Shown one piece after another: positions 1 through 5,142 of a stretch of 15,699 bases of DNA (position 1 is the first letter of the stretch; each line of letters opens with the position of its first letter). The translations under genes were made by a program, and so were the position numbers. Source of the DNA: CALWZE01 sp036644375 (GTDB lineage: Bacteria > Bacillota > Clostridia > Oscillospirales > Ruminococcaceae); assembly GCA_036644375.1 (NCBI GenBank), contig JAVXQD010000048.1:1-15699 (forward strand). The letters run 5' to 3'. The notes under the pieces are model-generated. The model was not told the DNA's origin and did not search any database. It worked only from the letters and a program-made list of their open reading frames with translations.

Positions 1-446
1 GTTATCTCATCTTGGTTTAATCTTCGTTGCAACGCTTCAAATTTATCGTCTGTGAGCCTACAATGGATTTGCTTAGTACGAGACCTCCAAGAGGCCTTTC
101 GCTTCGCAGGGAGCGCCACAGCGCGTCCTATGGATTCGGGGCAATATTTGAGCTTCAGGTAGTTCAGTGCATCGGGACGTAGCATTACGCCTGTTTCTTC
201 GCCGTGCTCACAGTGAGAGAGCAGCTGGCGATTGTGGCGTGGGTAGAGCTCCTTTACCACCGCTGCCATGTCGGCACCTTTGAGGGTGTGGATAACGCGT
301 ATGGCCCTCAGCTCATCGCCGGCCCCGCTCCACCAATTAGGCGGAGCGTTGACGGGCGCGGCGGTTTCTGATACACTGATTTTGGTACTGATGTTTGAGG
401 CCGTTTCCGTGGCTGCGGAGGCGGTCTCTTTCTTTGTGTTGTTCAT
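1..446 (-). CDS. Phage/element conserved protein, C-terminus cut by window edge
   Basis: I translated this frame by hand; it stays open from ATG at 446 to position 1 (148 codons, no stop), so the gene is partial. The first 35 residues are Ser/Thr/Ala-rich and look disordered. A compact segment follows, with NWWSGAGDELRAIRVIHTLK and then a KELYPRHNRQLLSHCEHGEE stretch. A basic region leads to IHCRLTDDKFEALQRRL, which reads like the start of a ribbon-helix-helix or relaxosome-type DNA-binding segment. Similar short proteins occur in early regions of Firmicute prophages and conjugative elements, but I know of no assigned function. An AAGGAG site seven bases before the ATG lies inside the last codons of the upstream gene (stop at 451), so the two are probably translationally coupled. 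Confidence 0.7.
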   Translation of the reverse strand, partial: MNNTKKETASAATETASNISTKISVSETAAPVNAPPNWWSGAGDELRAIRVIHTLKGADMAAVVKELYPRHNRQLLSHCEHGEETGVMLRPDALNYLKLKYCPESIGRAVALPAKRKASWRSRTKQIHCRLTDDKFEALQRRLNQDEI

Positions 447-450
447 GTCG

Positions 451-729
451 TTACTCCTTAAGCTGAAAGAAATCCTTGCAGAACTCTTCGCGCTTTTTCC
501 TGATGGTTCGGTCTCCGGGGTAATCGACAACATCGTCAAGTCGTTCCTTGTAGCAGTGCTCACAGAATGCTTCATTGAGTATCGGGATGAGAACGATTTT
601 ACTTGACTCTGCTAGTAGTGAAAGGCACTCGTCGCAGATGGGGTCTGGGTTGCGCGAATAGTTCACGAGGTCAAAGAATCCAAGAGTGAGATATCCGATG
701 CCTTTTTTGTTTCTAAAGAACTTAGCCAT
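451..729 (-). CDS. Small Cys-rich element protein, putative zinc-binding
   Basis: A 92-aa protein of unknown function. Two CxxC pairs, ICDECL (about residues 32-37) and FCEHCY (about 55-60), are spaced as in a zinc knuckle or treble-clef fold, so metal binding is likely. The C-terminal third is strongly charged (RTIRKKREEFCKDFF). The start is supported by GGGAGG seven bases upstream, which also overlaps the end of the upstream membrane-peptide gene. It lies within the leftward early operon. Small proteins of this type are common in clostridial phages and may bind DNA or a host protein; that role is inferred, not seen. Confidence 0.75.
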   Translation of the reverse strand: MAKFFRNKKGIGYLTLGFFDLVNYSRNPDPICDECLSLLAESSKIVLIPILNEAFCEHCYKERLDDVVDYPGDRTIRKKREEFCKDFFQLKE

Positions 730-733
730 CTTG

Positions 734-859
734 TTATCCTCCCACTATGAGCGCACCAATCGTAATAAGGACAACCAGAGCGGAGAAGGCAAGAGCTACA
801 AACCATTCCCGCAATGTGACGGTGCAGAGAATTCGGAATATCATCCTGAGGTCATTCAT
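734..859 (-). CDS. 41-aa single-pass membrane peptide
   Basis: This small gene fills the gap between two larger ones. The peptide has a short basic/polar N-terminus (MNDLRMIFRILCTVTLREW) followed by an uninterrupted hydrophobic segment, FVALAFSALVVLITIGALIV, at residues 20-39 and a GG end. One transmembrane helix with the N-terminus in the cytoplasm is the natural reading. Its ATG at 859 overlaps the TGA of the upstream gene (856-858) in an ATGA arrangement, with AGGGAG placed correctly before it. Its own end contains the ribosome binding site of the next gene. Exact fit at both ends plus one clean helix argues for a real gene. Function is unknown; holin-like or membrane-signalling peptides are possible. 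Confidence 0.72.
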   Translation of the reverse strand: MNDLRMIFRILCTVTLREWFVALAFSALVVLITIGALIVGG

Positions 860-1095
860 AGCGGCATCTCCCTCAGCGCATCTTTTGCCATTGCAAGAAG
901 GCTGTCCATGTGGACATTAACCTCAATCGTGTAGCCGTTCTGAAATGTGATGATAACGAGCTCATTGTAGAGATACCCTTTGTCGTCTTCCTCGGCGGCA
1001 TACCCAACTTCTTCAACCTCCTGGTCAACTGCTCTGAGAAGCGGCTGCAGATAGTTTTCGGTGAAGTTGGCCTTTTGCTTATAAATTACATTCAT
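856..1095 (-). CDS. Small acidic element protein, unknown function
   Basis: A 79-aa protein, probably starting at ATG 1095 (MNVIYKQKANFTENYLQPLL). The frame stays open upstream to 1158, but that longer start would sit inside the DUF932 gene, whereas 1095 lies two bases beyond its stop with AGCAGG upstream. The centre is acidic (DQEVEEVGYAAEEDDKG). The second half alternates in a beta-like pattern (ELVIITFQNGYTIEVNVHM) and ends in an amphipathic helix. No cysteines or catalytic motif are visible. I do not recognise the family. It couples to the membrane-peptide gene through an ATGA overlap. Confidence 0.68.
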   Translation of the reverse strand: MNVIYKQKANFTENYLQPLLRAVDQEVEEVGYAAEEDDKGYLYNELVIITFQNGYTIEVNVHMDSLLAMAKDALREMPL

Positions 1096-1097
1096 TG

Positions 1098-2186
1098 CTA
1101 CCTGCTTTCTGCCGCGATGCGCTTCCAGAGCGACGGCGCCATCGTGATAATTTTCCAACCTGCTGCTTCGAGGTCGGTTGAGCGGTCGTAACTCTCAACG
1201 TCCTGGGCTTGGCGGGTTACGGCGTTAGCGAGCCCATAGAGACTGAGGTCGTTCCCGGCAATAAGGTGTCCAAGAATGCCTTTTTGCTCGTCCTCGTTGA
1301 AGTCGTACTCCTTCGATGTTAGCTCCACCACTTTCGGAACGGCGGGCGCTTCAATTTTCGCCTCGGTTGTTTCGCGCATTCGGTCTACAATCGACATGAA
1401 TTTTGCTTCGCTCACAGCGGCGCGTACGGTGTCCTCAAGCTTCATCAGATACGCCCTGTCATCCGCTTCGATCGTTTCATTGCGATAGATGTCATAATCA
1501 CCGCCAGTTTCATTGAGTCTGCCGACGTGATATTTTCTTACGGTCTCGTCGCGGGCAATCATGCCGTTGGAACATACGAGGCGGAAGATGAGAGGGCTAA
1601 CGCTGAGACTTCCGAGCCCGACTTCTGAGTTGGTGATAATGAGCCCCGACTGAACAACGTCACCCTTGACGACCTCGGTTTGAATTTTGGGATTGACTAC
1701 TTTGATGTACATCCTGCCGTCTGTTAATTCACAGCTTTCAACATTGGCACCGCCCATATTTGCTATGATGGGCAACACCGTCTGAGCTACCTCAATGTTG
1801 TCTATGCGGCGATACCTATCAGAGAGAAATGCTCTCGCCGTGCCATCGAGTGTCCGCAGCATGCGGCTTGTGTTTGGGGTACGAGAAAACCAGCCGTTGA
1901 CATTCTCTACGAGGAGATCGGGGTAATCGGTGCGCATGCGGTCATAGTAGGCAGCTGGTATCCTTAGGTGCTGCCCTACCTGCCTGTGGGCGATTTCGTT
2001 CATGCCGAACTGCTCAAATTGAAACGACTTGTTGCCGCCGTCCCCGCCGTAATCGACATTGAGTTGAACGCCTGAATTGTCGGTACTCATTGAGAGTGCC
2101 CCGAGATTCACAAGCAGATCGCGCTTGCTTTCGGATTGTCTCTCAATTTCGGCGGCCAGCTCTTGGAGTGATCTTCCTGTTTTCAT
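1098..2186 (-). CDS. DUF932 phage/plasmid-like protein
   Basis: A 362-aa protein matching the DUF932 family (phage/plasmid-like protein, TIGR03299 type). Recognisable stretches include a WFSRTP / LDGTARAFLSDRYRRIDN segment near residues 99-130, then the hallmark beta-rich core with GLIITNSEVGLGSLSVSP and FRLVCSNGM, followed by a helical C-terminal half. The family is widespread on phages, plasmids and conjugative elements and is often near replication or recombination genes; its biochemical role is unsettled. The start at 2186 has an AAGGAAG site. It overlaps the preceding small gene by 44 bases in another frame. It is the largest gene of the leftward operon and looks intact. Confidence 0.9.
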   Translation of the reverse strand: MKTGRSLQELAAEIERQSESKRDLLVNLGALSMSTDNSGVQLNVDYGGDGGNKSFQFEQFGMNEIAHRQVGQHLRIPAAYYDRMRTDYPDLLVENVNGWFSRTPNTSRMLRTLDGTARAFLSDRYRRIDNIEVAQTVLPIIANMGGANVESCELTDGRMYIKVVNPKIQTEVVKGDVVQSGLIITNSEVGLGSLSVSPLIFRLVCSNGMIARDETVRKYHVGRLNETGGDYDIYRNETIEADDRAYLMKLEDTVRAAVSEAKFMSIVDRMRETTEAKIEAPAVPKVVELTSKEYDFNEDEQKGILGHLIAGNDLSLYGLANAVTRQAQDVESYDRSTDLEAAGWKIITMAPSLWKRIAAESR

Positions 2187-2325
2187 AAGTACTTCCTTTC
2201 TTGAAGCTCTTGTTTATGGTTTCCCGGTCAGTGTGTTTTGGCGGATCAGTGCGCTTTTGACAGTCGCAATGCTCGCCAGGGTCAAGGTTTGCCCCACAAT
2301 AGGAACAGGTTTTGAAATAGGACAT
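2143..2325 (-). CDS. Small zinc-ribbon-like element protein
   Basis: A 60-aa protein. The N-terminus carries CSYCGANLDPGEHCDC, a CxxC-x9-CxC cluster at residues 7-22 typical of small zinc-ribbon proteins from Firmicute phages. The rest is basic and probably unstructured (KRTDPPKHTDRET, then RKITPRAGRRN). A near-ideal AAAGGAGA precedes ATG 2325, only two bases after the stop of the upstream gene. The last 44 bases overlap the start of the DUF932 gene in another frame, and the DUF932 ribosome binding site lies inside this coding sequence. Function is unknown; nucleic-acid binding is plausible. Confidence 0.75.
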   Translation of the reverse strand: MSYFKTCSYCGANLDPGEHCDCQKRTDPPKHTDRETINKSFKKGSTYENRKITPRAGRRN

Positions 2326-2327
2326 TT

Positions 2328-2516
2328 CTATCTCCTTTCTGCATCACCGCCTTTCATGACGGTGCGCCTTTGTTTCCATTCCTCATACTTCTCGCGCACG
2401 CCCGGTTGTTCAAGATAGGCGAGAGCGTATTCGGCAATATGCTCGGACAACTCCGTTGCCTTAAATTCGGGGATCTGCGAGAGGTCGATGCTGATGGTCG
2501 ACTTTGTGTTTCCCAC
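2328..2516 (-). CDS. Short element protein with predicted GTG start
   Basis: A 62-aa protein of unknown function. The frame could open at ATG 2534, but the sequence there is itself AAAGGAG, a ribosome binding site eight bases before a GTG at 2516. I therefore place the start at GTG, giving MGNTKSTISIDLSQIPEFKA at the N-terminus. The middle is helical (ELSEHIAEYALAYLEQPGVR) and the C-terminus is highly charged (EKYEEWKQRRTVMKGGDAERR). An operator-like palindrome (2536-2552) lies just upstream of this site, so the gene and those after it may have an extra control point. Confidence 0.65.
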   Translation of the reverse strand: MGNTKSTISIDLSQIPEFKATELSEHIAEYALAYLEQPGVREKYEEWKQRRTVMKGGDAERR

Positions 2517-2535
2517 GACATATGCTCCTTTCATA

Positions 2536-2552
2536 GTTCATTGTCTATGAAC
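2536..2552. promoter_or_regulatory. Internal operator-like palindrome
   Basis: GTTCATTGTCTATGAAC, with arms that extend to nine perfect base pairs (ATAGTTCAT ... ATGAACTAT, 2533-2555) around a five-base centre. It matches the control-region site at 3231-3247 at 15 of 17 positions. It lies in the last codons of the DUF739 gene and just before the ribosome binding site of the next gene. Binding by the element's repressor, or by the Cro-like product itself, is the likely reading. I could not find a convincing promoter beside it, so a transcriptional roadblock is as plausible as promoter control. Confidence 0.6.
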
Positions 2553-2762
2553 TATTTGGTTAAAAAAATAAATCCCAATATCCGCAGATTCGATATTAAG
2601 AATATGACAAGACTTATCGATCTCCTGCTGCTTCCAGCCGACCTTTCCGTTAAGCTTGAGCGAGATGCTGCGCTCTGACAAACCCATCTTCTCGGCGAAT
2701 GAGGCATTAGAGCCACAGACTTCTTTCACTCTTCCAAGAAGCTTACTATAATCGTATGACAA
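2538..2762 (-). CDS. DUF739-family Cro-like transcriptional regulator
   Basis: A 74-aa protein starting at TTG 2762, chosen because AAAGGAG lies eight bases before it and because family members begin at this point (SYDYSKLLGRVKEVCGSNAS). The longer frame back to 2834 has no ribosome binding site and adds family-foreign residues. A helix-turn-helix is evident around residues 18-45: SFAEKMGLSERSISLKLNGK. A segment typical of DUF739 follows, with WKQQEIDKSCHIL and IGIYFF. These small phage regulators usually sit opposite a CI-type repressor and act like Cro. Here it is the second gene of the leftward operon, 80 bases after the 117-aa gene. Confidence 0.85.
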   Translation of the reverse strand: MSYDYSKLLGRVKEVCGSNASFAEKMGLSERSISLKLNGKVGWKQQEIDKSCHILNIESADIGIYFFNQIVHRQ

Positions 2763-2842
2763 GAGTATCTCTCCTTTCAGTTTTGCAACGGGCTTGTGAC
2801 CGTGCCGCCGCATTAACCACCCGAAAGTGGCCACTCTGCGAA

Positions 2843-3196
2843 TTATATAGCAACTGATTCAAGACTGATAAGGGCATCCACAAGCTGAGCATCTCTTAAA
2901 TCTTCGTAGTGCCAACGCAATGAATTCGCGAGGGAATCCCTGCTCATATTTTCAAGACTGCCAAGATTGAAGTAATAACCGTTTACGAAGATTGCTCTTG
3001 GGTCAAGTCTGACTATGTTTTGCAGCTGCTCAAGCTCATAGTTTTCAACTTCTGTGAATCTACAGCTACTCTCGTCATATTGTGGCCAAAAAGTCATTGC
3101 ACACCATCCTTTGCCATCCTTCCAAACAGCTATCCAACATATTGCATCACGAGCCTCGTATAAGACATCTTGCGCCTCAGTTCTTAAGCTTGCCAT
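2843..3196 (-). CDS. First gene of the leftward early operon, unknown function
   Basis: A 117-aa protein starting at ATG 3196, selected by a strong AAAAGGAG six bases upstream; the longer frame to 3226 lacks a site. It is rich in aromatic residues and tryptophan (CWIAVWKDGKGWCAMTFWP, about residues 20-38), followed by acidic helical segments. No enzyme motif, transmembrane helix or signal peptide is visible. It is the first gene behind the leftward promoter, with a leader of about 50 bases that begins with an operator. That position fits an early regulatory or host-takeover protein. I do not recognise the family beyond its resemblance to uncharacterised clostridial phage proteins. Confidence 0.72.
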   Translation of the reverse strand: MASLRTEAQDVLYEARDAICWIAVWKDGKGWCAMTFWPQYDESSCRFTEVENYELEQLQNIVRLDPRAIFVNGYYFNLGSLENMSRDSLANSLRWHYEDLRDAQLVDALISLESVAI

Positions 3197-3230
3197 AGGA
3201 TACTCCTTTTCATAAACGTTTACCATGTCG

Positions 3231-3247
3231 GTTCATTGATTATGAAC
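3231..3247. promoter_or_regulatory. Operator-like palindrome at start of leftward transcript
   Basis: GTTCATTGATTATGAAC: six-base arms GTTCAT/ATGAAC around a five-base centre. It begins just downstream of the leftward -10 box (3255-3260), covering the expected transcription start. A protein bound here would block leftward early transcription. It closely matches the internal site at 2536-2552. Confidence 0.75.
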
Positions 3248-3254
3248 TATCGAC

Positions 3255-3283
3255 AATATACCACAGCCAAAATGAGTATGCAA
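3255..3283 (-). promoter_or_regulatory. Leftward early promoter
   Basis: On the minus strand, -35 TTGCAT (3278-3283) and -10 TATATT (3255-3260) are separated by exactly 17 bases, an excellent sigma-A-type promoter. Predicted start is near 3248. Operator-like palindromes lie on both sides (3231-3247 and 3288-3310), as in a repressor-controlled phage early promoter. Confidence 0.8.
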
Positions 3284-3287
3284 TAGC

Positions 3288-3310
3288 AAAGTTCAAATTT
3301 CAGGAACTTT
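3288..3310. promoter_or_regulatory. Operator-like palindrome upstream of leftward promoter
   Basis: Perfect seven-base arms AAAGTTC and GAACTTT around a nine-base centre (3288-3310). The inner GTTC...GAAC frame is 17 bp, the same length as the sites at 3231 and 2536. It lies between the two divergent promoters, immediately upstream of the leftward -35 box and 12 bases from the rightward -35 box. It could serve repression or activation of either promoter. Confidence 0.65.
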
Positions 3311-3321
3311 TTTTCTACGAT

Positions 3322-3351
3322 GTTGAACTTTGGTTCAACATATGATATTAT
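3322..3351 (+). promoter_or_regulatory. Rightward repressor promoter with overlapping operator
   Basis: -35 TTGAAC (3323-3328), a 17-base spacer, and -10 TATTAT (3346-3351) form a strong promoter for the XRE repressor. The perfect inverted repeat GTTGAAC-TTTG-GTTCAAC (3322-3339) covers the -35 box. It uses the same half-site letters as the other operators but in the opposite arrangement. Autorepression, or Cro-type repression of the repressor gene, is the expected function. Confidence 0.75.
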
Positions 3352-3378
3352 TTAGGCAACACATAAGGAGTGCTAATT

Positions 3379-3759
3379 ATGAAACCGAGCAATACAAGCG
3401 AAAGAATAAAGCAAATAATGAGTGAGCGCGGTCTTAGACAAGCAGACATTGTTACCGCTGCGCAACCGTTCTGTAAAAAATATGGGGTGAACCTCGGTAA
3501 AAACACCCTTAGCCAATATGTATCAGGTAAAACAGAGCCAGGGCAAGAAAAGCTTACGGTTCTTGGAATGGCTCTGAATGTTTCCGAGGCGTGGTTGATG
3601 GGATACGACGTTCCGGTCGGTAGAAACACAAAGCCCGCCACCGAAACCGGCGACGGGCTGGAAGCAGAGATTATTCGTCTTTTTGATGAGCTTCCTCCTG
3701 AGAAGCGTCAAGCCGCAACGGAATATCTCCGCTTTCTCGCAGGGAGAGCAGATAAGTAA
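3379..3759 (+). CDS. XRE-family repressor of the element (CI-like, no peptidase domain)
   Basis: A 126-aa protein with an N-terminal XRE helix-turn-helix (about residues 1-75): SERIKQIMSERGLRQADIV, an inserted loop (QPFCKKYGVNLGKN), then TLSQYVSGKTEPGQEKL and LNVSEAWLMGYD. A short linker leads to a helical tail, IIRLFDELPPEKRQAATEYL. Start ATG 3379 follows AAGGAG by eight bases; an in-frame GTG at 3370 overlaps that site and is rejected. Position and operators identify it as the lysogeny-type repressor. It has no S24 peptidase, so LexA-like self-cleavage cannot be the induction route; an antirepressor or separate protease would be needed. Its 3' end is overlapped by an antisense small gene. 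Confidence 0.88.
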   Translation: MKPSNTSERIKQIMSERGLRQADIVTAAQPFCKKYGVNLGKNTLSQYVSGKTEPGQEKLTVLGMALNVSEAWLMGYDVPVGRNTKPATETGDGLEAEIIRLFDELPPEKRQAATEYLRFLAGRADK

Positions 3760-3838
3760 AGAATGTCATCTTCTCGTTGTCAGAAAGAGTGAGGAAGTTT
3801 TCGCGCACATCGTGCCATTGAATTTCATTGATCTCCAT
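3671..3838 (-). CDS. Predicted 55-aa protein antisense to the repressor 3' end
   Basis: This minus-strand frame runs from ATG 3838 to TAA at 3671 and encodes MEINEIQWHDVRENFLTLSD followed by a hydrophobic helix-like stretch (KMTFFTYLLSLRES) and an acidic tail. AAAAGGAG ends nine bases before the ATG. A perfect -10 TATAAT with a 4/6 -35 lies upstream (3885-3913), so transcription and translation signals are both present. It overlaps the repressor gene by 89 bases in the opposite direction. No family is recognised. Either a small protein, perhaps an antirepressor, or merely an antisense transcript would fit. The composition looks protein-like, but the frame is short and the call is tentative. 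Confidence 0.48.
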   Translation of the reverse strand: MEINEIQWHDVRENFLTLSDNEKMTFFTYLLSLRESGDIPLRLDASQEEAHQKDE

Positions 3839-3884
3839 GGTTGCCAGCTCCTTTTCTGTAAAATGAGCTGCCGGCAGTAACTAG

Positions 3885-3916
3885 ATTATACACCCAGAAA
3901 ATGGGCTTGTGTATAA
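3885..3916 (-). promoter_or_regulatory. Leftward promoter in a palindrome, reading into the repressor antisense strand
   Basis: On the minus strand, -10 TATAAT (3885-3890) lies 17 bases from TACACA (3908-3913, 4/6 match to TTGACA). The region is an inverted repeat, TTATACAC (3886-3893) and GTGTATAA (3909-3916), with an inner CCCA/TGGG match. Because of the symmetry a weaker rightward TATAAA (3912-3917) also appears, with a poor -35 (TACACC). That one could help transcribe the lipoprotein gene. Confidence 0.5.
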
Positions 3917-3965
3917 AAGGGAAATAATAACAATTTTCATAATTCGACAAATGAGAGGCTGTCTT

Positions 3966-5138
3966 ATGGGAAAGTCATACGTGTTGGCATTCTTAGTAAT
4001 TTTGAGCATATTCTTTTCATCATGTTCAGCTCCACCTAAAACAACAGAGCAGGGAAAAATCACTTCAGCCGCCGATGAAACGGCTTCGGTAACGCTTGGC
4101 TTTTCTGTTGATGACATAAATAATATCACTGAGGGCGTAAGTGAATACAACAATTTTGTATCGTATAAGACGGACCTATTCCGTATATATAGGTGTGGTT
4201 CAAAATGGAACGGTGCAGTTTGCTTTTTCTCTCCCAAAGAAGAGGATATATCGGTAATTCTTTTTCTCGCTTACGAAGGTGCATCTCGCAGCAGCATACA
4301 AACGCAGAGTGCTATTAAATCGCAAAAGGCCGTTATGCAATTTTGCGACGAGCATGGTATTGCGTATGTGTCAAGCGAACAAATTTCTGATAGCACTCTC
4401 ATTTTCGGCGTTTGGGCCAAGGACAGCCCCCTTAGTCAAGAGCAGCTTCCAATTTCAGTGAGTGAGTTTAGGTCGCCTACCGAATTTTTTGCAAGTGAAG
4501 AACGGCGCAATGCATATCTGTCATTTCTTAACGCGTTTGACTATGAGGGGCTAAATACATACATCTCTGATTTTGTCTCAAATAACGAAATAAGCATCAA
4601 TGACAACATACAAACCTTTCAAGAGTTGCTACCAGAATTAATCAAACTAAAATCTTTGTGCGATATCAGGACTAATGAATTTGAGGGGAACGCGGTACTT
4701 TACTATCACGGAGTTGAGGATGTTGGTAACGAAATTTGTATTGTACCGTTTTTGGAGACCAACAGCCATACAGGGATTGGCGAGGACTGTATATTGGGAT
4801 TTATCAGAAACGACTGGCTGTTTTTTGATAAAGTCTCGGTGAAAGGAGGCGGTTCTGAAATTAGCAGTTCGACATACCAGTCTTATGATGTCAACCGTGA
4901 TGTGCTAAGTGGCTCATTGATTATCGAATGTGTGGGTGTAGGAAGCCAGTTTTCTAAAGAGTTTGGTTCTGCCATCGAGGCGGAAAAAGGGATGGTACGG
5001 TTCGAGAACACAGAGACTGAAAAAGTTGTGGACCATAGCATCACTTCCATTGAACTTGAAGCAATGAGGACCATAAGGCGCATAGATGAAATTCACACAT
5101 CGTTATATTATGCTTGTGAGAACTGGAGTGATATGTGA
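3966..5138 (+). CDS. Predicted lipoprotein, unknown function, element cargo
   Basis: A 390-aa protein with a lipoprotein signal: short basic N-terminus (MGKSYV), hydrophobic run LAFLVILSIFF, then FSSC with the acylated cysteine at residue 20. A Pro/Thr/Gly-rich tether follows (SAPPKTTEQGKITSAADE). The mature part (about 50-390) is soluble, acidic and mixed alpha/beta with no motif I recognise. Anchoring on the outer face of the cytoplasmic membrane is expected. ATG 3966 is chosen over the frame's upstream start because it puts the signal peptide at the N-terminus and has GAGG seven bases before it. It ends four bases before the recombinase start, so the two are likely co-transcribed. The gene is more AT-rich than the leftward operon, suggesting a separate origin. 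Confidence 0.82.
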   Translation: MGKSYVLAFLVILSIFFSSCSAPPKTTEQGKITSAADETASVTLGFSVDDINNITEGVSEYNNFVSYKTDLFRIYRCGSKWNGAVCFFSPKEEDISVILFLAYEGASRSSIQTQSAIKSQKAVMQFCDEHGIAYVSSEQISDSTLIFGVWAKDSPLSQEQLPISVSEFRSPTEFFASEERRNAYLSFLNAFDYEGLNTYISDFVSNNEISINDNIQTFQELLPELIKLKSLCDIRTNEFEGNAVLYYHGVEDVGNEICIVPFLETNSHTGIGEDCILGFIRNDWLFFDKVSVKGGGSEISSSTYQSYDVNRDVLSGSLIIECVGVGSQFSKEFGSAIEAEKGMVRFENTETEKVVDHSITSIELEAMRTIRRIDEIHTSLYYACENWSDM

Positions 5139-5142
5139 GCTT

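Noticed and set aside
268..606. Plus-strand 112-codon frame near the left edge
   Set aside because: It is opposite two minus-strand genes with good ribosome binding sites and coupled ends. The translation is compositionally odd and lacks its own site.
2762..2834. N-terminal extension of the DUF739 protein from ATG 2834
   Set aside because: No ribosome binding site at 2834, whereas AAAGGAG precedes TTG 2762 at ideal spacing and the family sequence begins there.
3881..4237. Minus-strand 118-codon frame over the lipoprotein start
   Set aside because: It opens inside the lipoprotein gene with no ribosome binding site and no recognisable features, and it reads against a clear signal peptide.
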